Shown piece after piece: positions 36,909-48,340 of a stretch of DNA of 64,000 bases. Each line of letters starts with the position of its first letter. Position 1 is the first letter of the stretch. Both the position numbers and the translations under genes were made by a program. Source of the stretch: Pithys albifrons albifrons (taxonomy: Eukaryota; Chordata; Aves; Passeriformes; Thamnophilidae); contig NC_092474.1 in NCBI RefSeq assembly GCF_047495875.1, positions 13,304,073 through 13,368,072 of the forward strand. Direction: 5' to 3'. The notes under the pieces are model-generated. The model was not told where the DNA came from. It ran no database searches and saw nothing but the letters and a program-made list of their open reading frames with translations.

Positions 36909-37126
36909 TTTCTGTCCCTGGTTAAAACAAACCATTCCTGTCTTGAGCTCCACTTGCAGAAGAGATGAACCTGCCTGGACACACTTGGGTGGGTTTGCCC
37001 TCTGCTCCACCCCACATGGAGAACATCCCTCCGTTAGGGCGGGACACTTAGAGCACCACTAACATTTGACTGCAGGAAGTTGCTCTGAGAAGGACAAATT
37101 GCCTCCAGCTGAGCACCAGGGCTTAC

Positions 37127-37494
37127 CTGGTGATGATGGCGAGGTGGGGAGGGCTCATGCAGGCTCCCATGAAGAGCACCACGTTCTCGTGCCGGGTCTG
37201 CCGATAGGCCATCACCTCCCTCTTGAAGGCCTTCAGCTGGTCCTCGTTGTCGCGCTCGATGTCGATGAGGCGAATGGCCACCTCCCCGTGCCAGCGGCCG
37301 TGGAACACCTGCCCGAAGCGGCCCTTGCCGATGAGCTCCCCGATCTCCAGCTGCTCGAAGGGGATGTCCCACTCCTGCAGGAAGATGCTGGTCTGGCTGG
37401 CCTTGCGCGGGAAGTTGCGCGCGGAGAGCAGCGACAGGTTCATCTCCTCGAAGTCGTCCTCGGACTCCTGCATCTCCTCGGGGCCTTCCTCGTT
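37127..37494 (-). CDS. KSR2: KSR2 exon, N lobe of the kinase-like domain (CA5)
   Basis: This is the largest visible exon: 368 nt, acceptor CCCTCCCCAG, donor GTAAGC. An acidic start ([19 protein letters not shown]) is followed by [19 protein letters not shown], the glycine-rich loop GKGRFGQV at exon residues 56-63, then EVAIRL. The usual ATP-site lysine of VAIK is Arg (exon residue 75), the hallmark of KSR pseudokinases. [17 protein letters not shown] is helix C, and [18 protein letters not shown] is the hinge-side strand. KSR uses this domain to bind MEK and RAF and activate RAF allosterically. The last two bases (AG) start the Ser codon completed 20 kb downstream. Confidence 0.98.
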
Positions 37495-37653
37495 CTGGGG
37501 AGGGGAAAGGGTGGGGAAGATGAGGGAAATAACATTGACAAACCCCCCCATGACCCACCTACTGCTTGCTCAGACCCAGAGGAATCGGGCAGACACCTCC
37601 CAAAGCCATCTGGGGGCTGAGTTCTGTGCAAAGTTGGCAGAATCCCAGATTTT

Positions 37654-37830
37654 CATAGAATCACGGAATCCTTTAGGTTGGAAAAGCCCTCTGAGACCAT
37701 CAAATCCAACCATTCCCCCAGCACTGCCAAGGCCACCACTGACCCACAGCCTCAAATGCCACATCCACGTGGCTTTCAGACCCTGCCAGGGATGGGGACT
37801 CCACCCCTGCCCTGTGGTTTGCAGGAAGGC
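37654..37830 (-). mobile_element. CR1 3' fragment in a short KSR2 intron
   Basis: CATAGAATCACGGAATCC with TTAGGTTGGAAAAGCCCTC and CCTGCCAGGGATGGGGAC is a minus-orientation, older-subfamily CR1 end. It lies in the 817-bp intron between 37494 and 38312. Confidence 0.88.
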
Positions 37831-38311
37831 ATTTGTTTACCCCAGAGTTAAATATAAGAGTGTGGCACATCAGAACATTTCATTTATTTGCCTGAAAATT
37901 GAGTTTCACCCTGCCCTGGCCAAGCTGTGCTTCCCCAATACCCACCAATACCCCTCAGGCTGCACATGCAGCCCCCTGAAATGGCTCTGACTTTCCCCTT
38001 CATGCTCTGTTTATACTTTCTACAGGATTTCCAACACCCTTTAAAAGCTGCATCCTCATCCTCACCCTCCCTCCTTCCCCTCCACCACATTTTTAATACA
38101 TCTAAAACCCCCTCAGTGAATGATAAAGTCAAAGGCAGCCCCAGAGCCCGTGAGGGTCCCTCTCCATGGGGTGGGGACACGGATGCCTGGCCTTTAATTC
38201 AATTATCAGCAATTTCCCTGCACAGCTGCTCAACTTATCCACTTCCTGCACAATGTGCCCCAAGATGTGCATAAAATAAAGGTCCATTAAGCACAGGAGT
38301 GAACATCTCAC

Positions 38312-38360
38312 CTCCGAGGTGGGCTCCACTTCAATTTGAAGCAATGGGTTTCCTTCCAGG
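38312..38360 (-). CDS. KSR2: KSR2 exon, CA4 linker
   Basis: A 49-nt exon with acceptor TTCTTAACAG and donor GTGAGA encodes LEGNPLLQIEVEPTSE and ends at a codon boundary. The next exon then starts with Asn-Glu-Glu, reproducing the EPTSE-NEE junction of KSR2. It lies 817 bp upstream of the P-loop exon, and that intron contains a CR1 fragment. Confidence 0.93.
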
Positions 38361-40285
38361 CTGTTAAGAAGAATTACTGAATTACCAGCAGGTAATGAGG
38401 AGGTGGGGAACATGATTCCTGCACCTGGACTAAATGGAGCAGAGAGAAGTACCAGGTTCACTGATAATTTGGGACAGCAGCCCCTTCCCACTCCCCATCC
38501 CTGGGGATAGCCCAGGGTGCTCCCATGGGAGAGGGGAAGATGGGAGGAATGATTCAAATTACTGATTTATACTGAATGTGTGAAATTCCAGGATGGGTTT
38601 GGGTGATGTGGGAGCACACACAGAGGTCTCCATCCCATCTCCCAAAGGGAGGATGCTCCATTGCCACGTGCCCAGGGAGGTGTCACCCCAGGACAGATTT
38701 ACACCCTCATGGATTCTGCCCACCCTGGGCCACGTGCCCATGGCATTTTCAGGGGTTTCCAAAATCAGAATTCCCAAACCAAACCAGCCAAAGCAAAAAG
38801 CACAGCTGATTTGCAGCCAGAAAAGAAAACAAGTTTTTCAGTTATTCTGGAGAAGTAGAGGGTTCAGAGATCCTCCCTGCAGTAAAAGCACCCAAATTGG
38901 ATGAGTTTTCCAGCTCCCTGGGCCAGGAGCTGCTCTTTTCCTTCTCTCTTTCCTCAGCACCTCCCACCATCAGGGTCTCACTGCCCTCAACAATTAACAG
39001 GGAATTAGGGAAATTCTGAGTTAGGGAATCAGCTGGAGCAGCTCCTGTGCTTTCAAGCATCTTATAAATATATTAATAATTATTATTAATAACATAAATA
39101 ACAACATCCCTCTGCAGAGACAACAGAGCATAACACACCCCAGGACACAGAGATCCTGTGAGTCCCATCCCATTCCATGGCCAGTGAAGAGCCATAAATC
39201 CCCAGGGAATGAAGGAGTCAATCCTGATATGTGGAGCAGCAGGGAAAGCCCAGGTGGCTGCAGAGCCTCAGGATGGACTCTCAGGAACAGCAGCCTCCTC
39301 CTGCTTGATCACCATCCAAGGCAGAATTCCTGTCTCTGGAGTATCTGGAGCTGCAGTTTGACCCAGTCAAGCCAGGGGGAACCTCAGCCACTCCCACGGG
39401 TTGTTTCCAGTGGGGAAAGCAAGAGGGGAGTCACGGATTTCACATATTACAAGTTATTTCCACCCCAAAAACCTGCCAGCCCTGCCTCTGCCACTTTGCT
39501 TTAGGCAGAAGAATTCAAGGCTTTGACTTCAGAACTTTTCCATTCATTTCCCAGTGGCTCCATCCCTGTCCTTCCCATCACCTCCCCCTGAAGTGAGACC
39601 TGCTGGATCCCCCCTGGCAGCTGCTGGAGTTTGGAGAGTGTGAGTGAGTGGGACACAAACTGGGTCCCAGCCTGGAGCCAGATCTTATCTGTTCCACTGC
39701 CTTGTAAAGTCCTTCCGAAATGGCATTTACAGAAAGGATCAGCAGGTGACCTGCAGTGGAACATCTCAAACATGAGGACATTGGGGAATGCCAGAGCAGG
39801 ACTCAGGCTTGCTGGGAAGGGATGGTCCTAACCTTGATTAGACACGGCATTTCACAGCTAATTTCAGTCCAAAACTTATTAGACTTGAAAATATTGGAGC
39901 TGGGGCTGCAAGAACTGCCTTTACTAAAACTATCCTAAAGACCCTGATTATCTGCTTATAATTTTATTATAATTTAATTAATCACTTGGGCTTTGGCTTC
40001 TTGGGTTGAAAGACTTTCTACCCCACAGCAAAGAGCTGTGGGTTATAAATGAACCCTCTGTCCTTCTCCTCTCAACCTTTCTCCTCACCAAGACATGAGG
40101 CAGAGCCGTGAGATGGGTCAGGGCAGCAGGAACACCTACCCCAAAGGAATCCCTGAGGTCCCAAAGGAATCCCTGAGATCCAAAAGGTTCTGCAAAGCCA
40201 GGGGAGCACCCATGGGTGCCTGGAGGATGTGGGGTGAGGAGGATGCTCTGCTTGGGAAGGGGGAGGAGAAGGGGAAGCCACTCAC
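38361..40285. other. Intron, no repeat recognised
   Basis: AT-rich islands occur at 39055-39110 (ATATATTAATAATTATTATT) and 39940-39985. No exon or mobile element was recognised. Confidence 0.4.
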
Positions 40286-40352
40286 ATGGTGTTGGAGGTG
40301 ACAGGGTGGAGGACGACCTGTGGGGCTCGAGTTGGCGTCTCAGGCACCACAT
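40286..40352 (-). CDS. KSR2: KSR2 exon, CA4 linker
   Basis: This 67-nt exon has acceptor TTCTCTCCAG and donor GTGAGT. It encodes VVPETPTRAPQVVLHPVTSN plus Thr and two bases of the next codon. TP motifs (ETPTRAP) are potential proline-directed phosphosites. It joins to the next exon through an Ile codon (AT plus C), giving the T-I-L-E-G-N junction expected for KSR2. Confidence 0.93.
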
Positions 40353-40652
40353 CTGGAGAGAAGAGAGTGGAATGAGAGAGGTCTGGAAGGCACCCAGGGG
40401 AGCTAAACCCTGTTTAAAACCTCCCTTCACCCCCAGGTCAAATTAGTTACACCCTGAGCTAGTGCTGGGGATGACTCAGGGCCACCCAACCCTGCAGCAC
40501 CTTCAGTGCATGGTCAATATGCAGGTTTGGGGGGGAAATCCCAGCCCAGCACAACCTCCCCAGCACAAATCCAGGGTGAGGAAGGCCAGCCATGCACCCC
40601 CCCCACTCAGAGGGAGAGCCCAGCAACCCCCACCTTATCCAGGGAGCCTTAC

Positions 40653-40694
40653 CTGGGAAAATGAACTGCTGCTTGTACTTGTAGTAATGGGAAG
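40653..40694 (-). CDS. KSR2: KSR2 exon with FxFP ERK-docking motif
   Basis: A 42-nt exon with acceptor TCTTTTCCAG and donor GTAAGG encodes SHYYKYKQQFIFP plus the first base of an Asp codon. F-I-F-P fits the FxFP consensus through which activated ERK docks on KSR scaffolds. It is separated from the next exon by an intron of only 300 bp. The exon is short, but both splice sites are strong and the phase fits the exons on both sides. Confidence 0.92.
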
Positions 40695-42150
40695 CTGGAA
40701 AAGAGAAATGGGGGGTAAACACTGACCTGTAGAGCTGGAGAGGCTCCAAACTATGCCCAGACATGCACCACGAAGCCTCAACCCCAGGAGGATTGTGTGA
40801 CCCACACCTGTGTGCCCCAACCTCTCCCAACCTCCAGCTCTCCAGAGGATGCCCCCCCTGCTGGCACGAAGGGTGCCCGGGCCAAAAAATTAAGACCTCT
40901 GGCTGGATTATAACTTTGCCCCCATCAGCTGCTCTTCTACACCATTTGGAGAGTGTTGATGTCATCTGTGGAGTCACTGGTGGGATCTGGACACCTGGTT
41001 GCCAGTAAAAGGCCGTGGGGTTTGAGTGCTGGCCCTCAACTGGCTCTTGGGAATCATTCAGCATCACAGAGACACCAAGTGATGGATTTTGCTGCCCATT
41101 TTGGCCCAGTTCAGCCCTTTTTTCCCATCTTTGGAGCTGAGTCCTTCCTGGGCTCCCTCAGCCTCCTGGTGCAGTGAAAGGAGTCAGGGGGGCTGCTGCC
41201 CAAAGCCAGTATTGCAGAAGGGCTCTGGGTGGTGGGACCCTCCCCTGGCTCTCTAAAACCAAAGCCCAAGAGCTGGTTCAACTTATGTGTGCAGGCAGGA
41301 CATGGGTATGAAGAAAGTCAGAGTTGTTGAGGCCACCAGAGGTTGGCACTGGCTGAATAATCATTTTCCTTAACTCCAAGACCTCAAGGACCACCCTCAG
41401 CTTCCCCTCTCCAGTTTGGAGACCCTGAAGACCGACCTCAGCTCTGCAGCAGCACCTGAGCACCCCTGAGCTGAGATCAAAGGAGCCTCAGAGGTAATTC
41501 TGGCAGAGAAAGGTCCCCGTGTCACCATTTCCAAGCTCAAATCCTAATCCCCAAGATGACCATCTTGCTGAGATGAACCACAGAGAACTTCCCTCCAGGG
41601 AAGATGAAAGAGAGGTAAGTCCTGCTTTGTGTCAGTCAGGCTCCCACTGGGAGCAGGGAATGAAAGCAGGGAACAGGCACCTTGCAGAGTGCTGGGCTCT
41701 GATCCTGCCCCACTCCATCCTTGCTGGCTGGGAAGACCTGCCAGGTCCCCATAAAGAGAAGCTGCTGCAGCTCCTCATAATCAACCCCCTTATTCTGGGG
41801 CTAATTCTGTTGTTTCTCCTTTAAACCAAATGAAATAATGTCTCAAAGAGACCCACAGGGAGGTCTCTGCCACAGAAGATGGGCTCACCAGATTCTGAAT
41901 CCTCTCTGACTCTTCCCTGCAGCCCCAGGCAGGGTCAGGGCTGGCCCAGCAGGTGGATTTGGGATGCTGATGGCTCTGACCCCAGCTATCCCACTGCTGA
42001 GACCTCAGGATGCTTCAGCTCTGGCTGGACCACCACAACCTGGGTTATACCAGCATGGAAACCCACACCATGGTCTCAGGGCTTCAGTGGCACTGTGGAT
42101 TGTCCTCCCAGAACCTGGAGGCTCCAGGGCTGTGGCTGGTGAAATCCTGG
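40695..42150. other. Intron, no repeat recognised
   Basis: No exon or element was recognised up to the tandem duplication that begins near 42157. Confidence 0.4.
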
Positions 42151-42156
42151 CCCTTG

Positions 42157-42812
42157 GATTGGAGTGCTCAGAGCTTCCTCAGAGCTCCTCCACTTTCTCC
42201 AGCATCCCACCCGAGCCCTGGGCACTCCACAAGGGAGCCTCAAGTGTGGCTGCAGCTTCTCTGGCCACATGAGGATCCAGTGGTCAGTTGCTGTTTTTTC
42301 TTCCCAGTTTTTGGAAGTGTTTGTTGTTGTGGGATGAATTCTGGCAGTCACCTTCCTCCCCGTCTCCCTCCTCCTCCTCTTCAGCTGAAGGTTTGTCAGG
42401 ATGGAAGGGTGGTATCACCATGGTGCAGCAGGATCAGCACAGCATGAAAATGCCACTTGGGTGGCATCTGAGCTGACAGATGGGTCACACCCCTCCTTGG
42501 GGTGTTCAGTGCTTCCTCACAGCTCCTCCACTGTCTTCCTCACACCCCTCCAGCATCCCACCTGAGCCCTGGGCACTCCATGACGAAGCCTCATGTGTGG
42601 CTGAAGCTTCTCTGGGCACACGAGGACCTGGTGGTTGGTTGCTGGGTTTTTTCCCAGCTATTGGAAGTGTTTGGTGTTGTGGGATGAGATCTGGCAGTCA
42701 CCTTCCTCCTCAGCTCCCTCCTCCTCCTCTCGGACTGAAGGCTTGTCAGGATGGAAGGGTGGTTATCACCATGGCACAGCAGGATCAGCAGAGCATGAAG
42801 ATGCCACCTGGT
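42157..42812. repeat. Tandem duplication of about 340 bp
   Basis: Copies at about 42157-42466 and 42500-42812 share CATCCCACCTGAGCCCTGGG-type, GGAAGTGTTTGTTGTTGTGG-type and TTGTCAGGATGGAAGGGTGG-type runs in the same order. The two have drifted by substitutions and small indels, so the event is older than the CR1 duplications. The unit is of unknown nature. Confidence 0.9.
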
Positions 42813-43778
42813 TCCTCTGGAGAAGCCATTCTGACCCTCCTTCCTACTGGTCCAGTTCATTAACTGCTCATTTGGAGATGCAGGAGGGACCCCAAACTTC
42901 TGCTGCTCCAGCAAAGAGGCCTGAGGTCATGGACCAAAGAGGGGCCTCCAGCTCCAAGGCAGCCATGAGCACTTCAGCACCTCAGGGATGGGGCAGGGCC
43001 ATGGCTCCCCCTCCTCTCCCTTCTCCAGGACTTTTTTGGAAGGGGCAGGTGGGTGGCTGAGGACAGCTGAGCCCCTCCACACTGCCAAGAGTGGTGCTGA
43101 GCCCCTCTCCTTCAGGAAAGGACCTTTCCTGGATCAGCAGCACTGCTCCAAGGACATCCCAAAGGTAGACAGACTTTTGACACATCCTCAGCCCTGGAGG
43201 ATGGTCATTTAATGTAACTCCTGTGTCCTGCAGCCACCAGGACCAAACTGCCTCTTCCACCATCCCTGAAGAGACTGAGCTCCAGGAGCAGATGGGTCCC
43301 AGGTACCCAGACAAGACTCAATGGGACAAGCTACATCAGACACCCCCAGCATCCTCTGCCCTCCACTACCATCCCATGTGTGCTGCCAACAAGCTTGTTG
43401 GGGACCCATCACCCCAGAGAAGTCAACCCAAGTTGCCCTTGTGGAGGGCTAAGAACTTGGTTTCCATTTGCAGTTGAGGCAACATGCCATGGATAATTCA
43501 TGCCTGGGAAGGCTTTTGTGGCCTCAAGAGCAGCAGGTTGTGCTGGGTCCATCCTTGGAGATTTCCAAGAGTCAGGTCTTGGGCTCTGACCCTTCTTCCA
43601 GCAGGAGGTTTGACTGGAGACTCCCAAGCTCCCTCCCAACCTGAATTATCCCAAACTCATCCTTGCTGCTTTTCCCCATCCAAACAGAAGTCCAGGCAGG
43701 TAAATCAGGTGGAGCAGATGCCCACCCTGAGGACACCCTGGGGCACGAGCCCCTGTGCCCTGGCAGAGGGGGGTGTAC

Positions 43779-43947
43779 CTGGCAGGTTGAACTGCTTCTG
43801 CTGGCGTGGGCACTGCGGGGATGGGTGCAGGGGGGACGGGGGCGTCGCGCTGGGTGGCAGCGGCGGCGCCGGCGACGAGGGCGTGGAGGATGTGGTGGAC
43901 GAGGGGTTGCTGCTGGAATCTGGCTGGTAGGGCACTGGGATGTGGTC
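43779..43947 (-). CDS. KSR2: KSR2 exon, Ser/Thr/Pro-rich CA4 region
   Basis: This 169-nt exon (56 codons plus one base) has acceptor TGTCCCACAG and donor GTACAC. It starts DHIPVPYQPDSSSNPSSTTS and continues with Pro/Ser runs (STPSSPAPPLPP, SATPPSPLHPSPQ), ending CPRQQKQFNLP. This is the low-complexity linker between the C1 domain and the kinase-like domain, with several Ser-Pro and Thr-Pro sites of the kind phosphorylated by ERK during feedback. The coding strand is GC- and CpG-rich compared with the flanking introns. Confidence 0.95.
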
Positions 43948-44045
43948 CTGTGGGACATGGGAGGAGAGAAGAGAGGAGCTGGTGAGAGCAGTGTGGCCAG
44001 TGCCACCCCAGAGGACCTCAGTGACAAGTGACAGCTACACAGGTA

Positions 44046-44264
44046 GGTCATAGAATCATGGAATATTCTGAGCTGGAGGGATCATCCAGTTCAACTCCTG
44101 GCCCTGCACAGGCACCCCAACAATCCCACCCTGTCCCTCAGAGCATCATCCAAACACTCTTGGAACTCTGGTAGCCTTGGGGCTGTGCCCACTGCCCTGG
44201 GGAGCCTGGTCAGTGCCCACCACCCTCTGGGGGAAGGGCCTTTCCCTGAGATCCAGCCCTGACA
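44046..44264 (-). mobile_element. CR1 3' fragment, CCTGGCCCTGCACAGG subfamily
   Basis: CATAGAATCATGGAATATTC, GATCATCCAGTTCAACTCC and CAGGCACCCCAACAATCCC identify a minus-orientation CR1 of a third subfamily. The same subfamily is at 60040-60275 in plus orientation. Confidence 0.88.
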
Positions 44265-44267
44265 CAC

Positions 44268-45412
44268 AGAATCACAGAATCACAGAATCGACTGGGTTGG
44301 AAAAGCCCTCTGAGATCATCAAGTCCAACCCTTGGTCCAACTCCAGTCCCTTTACCAGATCATGGCACTCAGTGCCACGGCCAAGCTCAGCTGAAAAACC
44401 TCCAGGGATGGGGAATCCACCCCCTCTCTGGGCAGCCCATTCCAATCCCTGAGCACTCTCTCTGCAAAGAATTTCTTTCTGCTCTCCAACTTCAATTTCC
44501 CCTGGCAGAGCTTGAGCCCATCGTGCCCCCTTGTCCTATTGCTGAGTGCCTGGGAGAAGAGACCAACCCCCACCTGGCCAGAACTTCCCTTCAGGCAGTT
44601 CCAGACAGTGCTGAGGTCACCTCTGAGCCTCCTCTTCTCCAGGCTAAACACCCCCAGCTCCCTCAGCCTCTCCCCACAGCACTTGTGCTCCAGTCCCTTC
44701 TCCAGCCTCGTTGCTCTTCTCAGTTGGGTTGGAAGAGACCTTTGAGATATCAAGTCCAATCCTTGATCCAACCCCACTGTGACCACCAGCCCAGGGCACT
44801 CTGTGCCCTGGGCTGGTGGTCACAGTGGGGTTGGATCAAGACATGGTGGATTCTCTGTCCCTGGAGGTGTTAAGAGGACACTCAGTGCCACATCCAGTCC
44901 CTTCTCCAGCCTCGTTGCTCTTCTCTGGCCCCGCTCCAGCCCCTCAATCTCTTGCCTCAACTGAGGGGCCCAGAACTGAACACAACACTCAAGGTGTGGC
45001 CTCCCCAAGGCAGAGTCCAGGGGAAGGGTCACTGCCCTGGGCCTGCTGGCCACGCTACTTTGGATCCAGGCCAGGATCCCATTGGCCTTCTTGGCCACCT
45101 GGGCACACTGGTGGCTCCTCTTGAGCTTCCTGTCCCTCAGTCCCCCCAGGTCCCTCTGCCTGGCTGCTCTCCAGCCACTCTGTGCCCAGCCTGGAGCGCT
45201 GCAGGGGGTTGGGGTGGCCAAAGGGCAGGACCTGCACTTGGCCTTGTTGAACTCCATCCCATTGCAATCAGCCCATCTCTCCAGTCTCTCCAGATCCCTC
45301 TGCAGAGCCCTCCTGCCTTCCAGCAGGTCGACACTCCCTCCCAACTTGGCGTCATCAGCAAATTTGCTGCTGATGGACTCAATCCCCTCATCTAAACCAT
45401 CAATAAAGATGA
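44268..45412 (-). mobile_element. CR1 with the same nested palindromic insert
   Basis: A minus-orientation young CR1 (3' end at 44268) carries the same insert as the copy at 30752, at the same internal CR1 position and flanked by the same 31-bp direct repeat (44691-44721 and 44895-44925). Here the inverted repeat is perfect: 38-bp arms 44762-44799 and 44803-44840 around a 3-nt loop. The reverse-transcriptase trace ([18 protein letters not shown]) extends to about 45412. Confidence 0.94.
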
Positions 45413-46290
45413 AACAGCTGTTTCCTCAAGTCCTCTCACTGGTCATGAGAGTGAAGGTCACCCCACTTGCTGATTACAGAAGTCCTAGAAAACAACCAGA
45501 GCTCCAGCCTGGCCTTTTCCAGAGCCACTTGTATTCACTGTTGGCACCAGGGCAAACTTCACACCCCAAACTGGGCTGCTCTGCCACCCCCTCCATATTC
45601 CACACTCACAGCTGAGGGAGCCCCAAATCTTCTGGCTCTGCAAAGGGCATCACCACCAAGAACAGAGCTGGGGCCCACAACCCTGGGGCTTAGAGACATC
45701 AAGGACCTGGCAGCTTCTGCTGAGCTCCTTTGAGCCAGAAACCCAATGCCTTGCTCAGAGCAGAGGGACTTTAAAGGACCAGCCAATGTATCCCTTGCCC
45801 TTTGTTGACCCTTCCCAATCCAGACAAGGACAGCACTTCTGGGTGGCCTCTCCAGGGCACACTGTGATGGGTGGGGAGGGACCTCAAAACACCTCAAATT
45901 CAGCTTAAACCCGAGACTGAGAAGCCACGGAGGAGCAGGACCAGGAGAGCAGGACCCAGGCTGGTTTCAAAGTGCTGATTTAATTTTATTTTTTAAAGAA
46001 ATAACCTCACTGGATGCATCCCATGATGGGAACCCCAAGGGGCCTCGAGGGGTTTGCAGTTCAACTCATCCCTCACCCCCAAGCTCACCCTTGCTCTGCT
46101 CCTTGAATTGGCACCAATCCATGGGATTATTTGATTAATTTAAGCCTCCAAGAAGGTTTTTAGGCAGCTGCTGCCCAGGTGCTGACACCCACACCAGTTC
46201 CATAGTGGTGGATGTGCCTGGAGACCCTGAGGAGCTGGGACATTCCCCATCTGGATCCATGTCCACATGAAAAGAAGGACATTGAGGGGC
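45413..46290. other. Intron, no repeat recognised
   Basis: Nothing recognisable except an AT-rich run near 45975-46000. Confidence 0.4.
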
Positions 46291-46294
46291 TGCA

Positions 46295-46702
46295 GAATGT
46301 CCAGGGAATGGAACGGAGCTGGGAAGGGGCTGGAGCAGCAGGACCAGCTGAGGGAGCTGGGGGGGCTCAGCCTGGAGAAAAGGAGGCTCAGGGGGGACCT
46401 TCTGGCTCTGCAATCCCTGCCAGGAGGGGGGAGCCAGAGGGGGTCGGGCTCTGCTCCAGGGACAGGGACAGGAGGAGAGGGAACAGCCTCAGACTGGGCC
46501 AGAGGGTAGAGTCAGGTTGGATATTGGCAACATTTCCCCATTAAAGGGTTGTCCAGCCCTGGTACAGCTGCCCAGGGCAGTGGTGGAGTCCCTGTCCCTG
46601 CCATGTGGACATGGCCAGTGGTGGCCTTGGCAGTGCTGGAAGAACAACTGGACTTGATGGTCTTGGAGGCCTTTTCCAGACTAAACAATTCCATGATTCT
46701 AC
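46295..46702 (+). mobile_element. CR1 3' fragment, older subfamily
   Basis: The sequence encodes a decayed ORF2 end (LRELGGLSLEKRRLRGDL) and continues through GTACAGCTGCCCAGGGCAG and ACTTGATGGTCTTGGAGGC to AATTCCATGATTCTA. It ends about 100 bp before the donor of the 46799-46917 exon. Confidence 0.9.
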
Positions 46703-46798
46703 ACCAAGCAGCCGGTATTTGTGTTCAGTCCCCTCTGGCAGGGGGTGGGCACAGAGGGTGGGCACAGAGGGGGGCTCAGGGCAGGGGGAGCAGCTCAC

Positions 46799-46917
46799 CT
46801 TGTTGAGTTTGTTGGTTTTGGGCAGGGTCTGGCTGACGTGCAGGTCCGAGTACCTGGGGGGCTTCCGCAGGGGGTTGTTGATATCGCAGGGCACCGACTC
46901 TGTCCGGACTAACCTTG
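46799..46917 (-). CDS. KSR2: KSR2 exon with RTESVP phosphosite (start of CA4)
   Basis: This 119-nt exon has acceptor AATCCAG and donor GTGAGC. It encodes RLVRTESVPCDINNPLRK followed by PPRYSDLHVSQTLPKTN and KLNK. R-T-E-S-V-P matches the serine that, in KSR1 (Ser392 in mouse), is phosphorylated by C-TAK1 and bound by 14-3-3 to hold the scaffold in the cytosol. The function is inferred from the paralogue. The acceptor is unusual in that the six bases before it, ATCCAG, are themselves the bases that would encode Asp-Pro in frame. Confidence 0.93.
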
Positions 46918-46924
46918 CTGGATT

Positions 46925-48340
46925 AAGAAGGGAGAGAGGGGCAAAGGGGATGGGAGAGGGAGGGGAGAGAGAAAGAGAGACATCAAAGCTCTGAAGGAGC
47001 CCTGGGGGTCACCCCGTGTTTCCAAACCGCTCTGGAATCGCCCTCCAAAGAGATTCCCCCTGGCACCTCCAGCCGGGCTCCTGCCCTGGCACAGCAGCTG
47101 GTCTTTGGCATCCCCTGCACCCAGGCCACAGCCAAACCTCCCAGCATGTGGGGGGCTTCAAGCCCCTCATGGTGGGCTGAGAGGTGCCCACTTCTCCCCC
47201 CACCAAGGGGCTGCAGTTTGGGGGGGCTCAGCAGCTGCCACAGCCACCCCGAGAGCCAGGGGTCAGGCAGCACCGGGAGGAGGCACAATCCTCTTCCTTG
47301 CCACAGCCTTTTGGCAGGAGGGGAAAGAGCTGGCTCTCAGCAGGGAGACTTTTTTTGGGGAGAAAGCCAGCCTGCAGGTTGAGGGGCTCAGGAACTGCCA
47401 GATAATGTATTTAAGAGCTGGGGTTTGGGTTTTTTTGGGGGAGAGGTGCTGAGGCCACCCCAAAGCCATGCTGCTCCTTCCTGCCACGCTAAAAGACACC
47501 GTGGGCAGCTCCAGCTCTTGCAACATCACAGCCCACAGCCACAAATCCCAATTTCTGCCCATCCCAGGAGCCCATCTGCCCCTGGCAGTGTGGCACGCTG
47601 CCTTCCCTGCCTCCTGGGCAGGGTTTGCAGCAGCTCCAGGAATGCCAGGGGGGTCCTCAACCCCTTCCACCCAAATTTGCTGCAAGCAAAGGCATAGGGG
47701 GTGGAGTGGAGGCTGTAAAATCGCCCCCTCCGAGGCACAACATCCCAGGTGCCACCAACACAATCCCTTTCCCCACAATCATTTAACACAAAGGCGCAGC
47801 TTTAAGAGCTCAGAAATTCAAGGCAGTAACAACAGGAAGCAGTCAGAGTCCTCTCTGGGCCATCAGGGGCAGCCAAACTCTGGAAGAAAAGAGGTGGGAA
47901 GCGCCGCCCGTCGTCCTGCTGCAAAGTTCTGCCTCCTCTGTGGATTTTTAGGGGGAAGGCAGCTCCAAAAGCACCACGAGCATCGTGCGGGGCCCCCCAT
48001 GCACCGCTCCGGGGTCCCAGCGGCCGCCCTAAGCTCTCGACAGTAGCGAAAGGCTAAAACCTGGTTTGCACTTACCCCGTGCGGTGGGGAATCTGAAAAG
48101 AAAAGGAGGCAGGGGAAGGGTGGGTGGAAGTGGTTTGCAATGCAAATCTGCCTCGCCCCGAACGGTTCGTCTCCCTACAAGCGGAAAAAACGGTGGGTAA
48201 CATTTTCCACGGAGCGCCCAAGCGGGTCGGGAGGGTCCGTCCCGCCGGGCACCCGCCAGCGCCCGGCCCCCAGAGTGCCCCTGAAGCTTCACCCGCTGGC
48301 AGCGACCCCGGAGGCACAACGGGGGGAGAAAGGCTCTCAC
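46925..48340. other. Intron; CpG-rich block at 48150-48320
   Basis: No mobile element was recognised. Bases 48150-48320, next to the donor of the C1 exon, are CpG-rich. A 17-nt AG/GT-bounded sequence at 48076-48092 resembles a microexon but has the wrong phase. Confidence 0.4.

Noticed and set aside
37034..37620. Overlapping 170-184-codon frames on both strands at the P-loop exon
   Set aside because: They are shadows of the KSR2 exon 37127-37494 in other frames, caused by its GC-rich codon use.
48076..48092. 17-nt possible microexon between acceptor TTTTCAG and donor GTAAGT
   Set aside because: Its phase does not fit: inclusion between 48341 and 46917 would put a stop (TAG) into the next exon. 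The direct splice keeps the frame.
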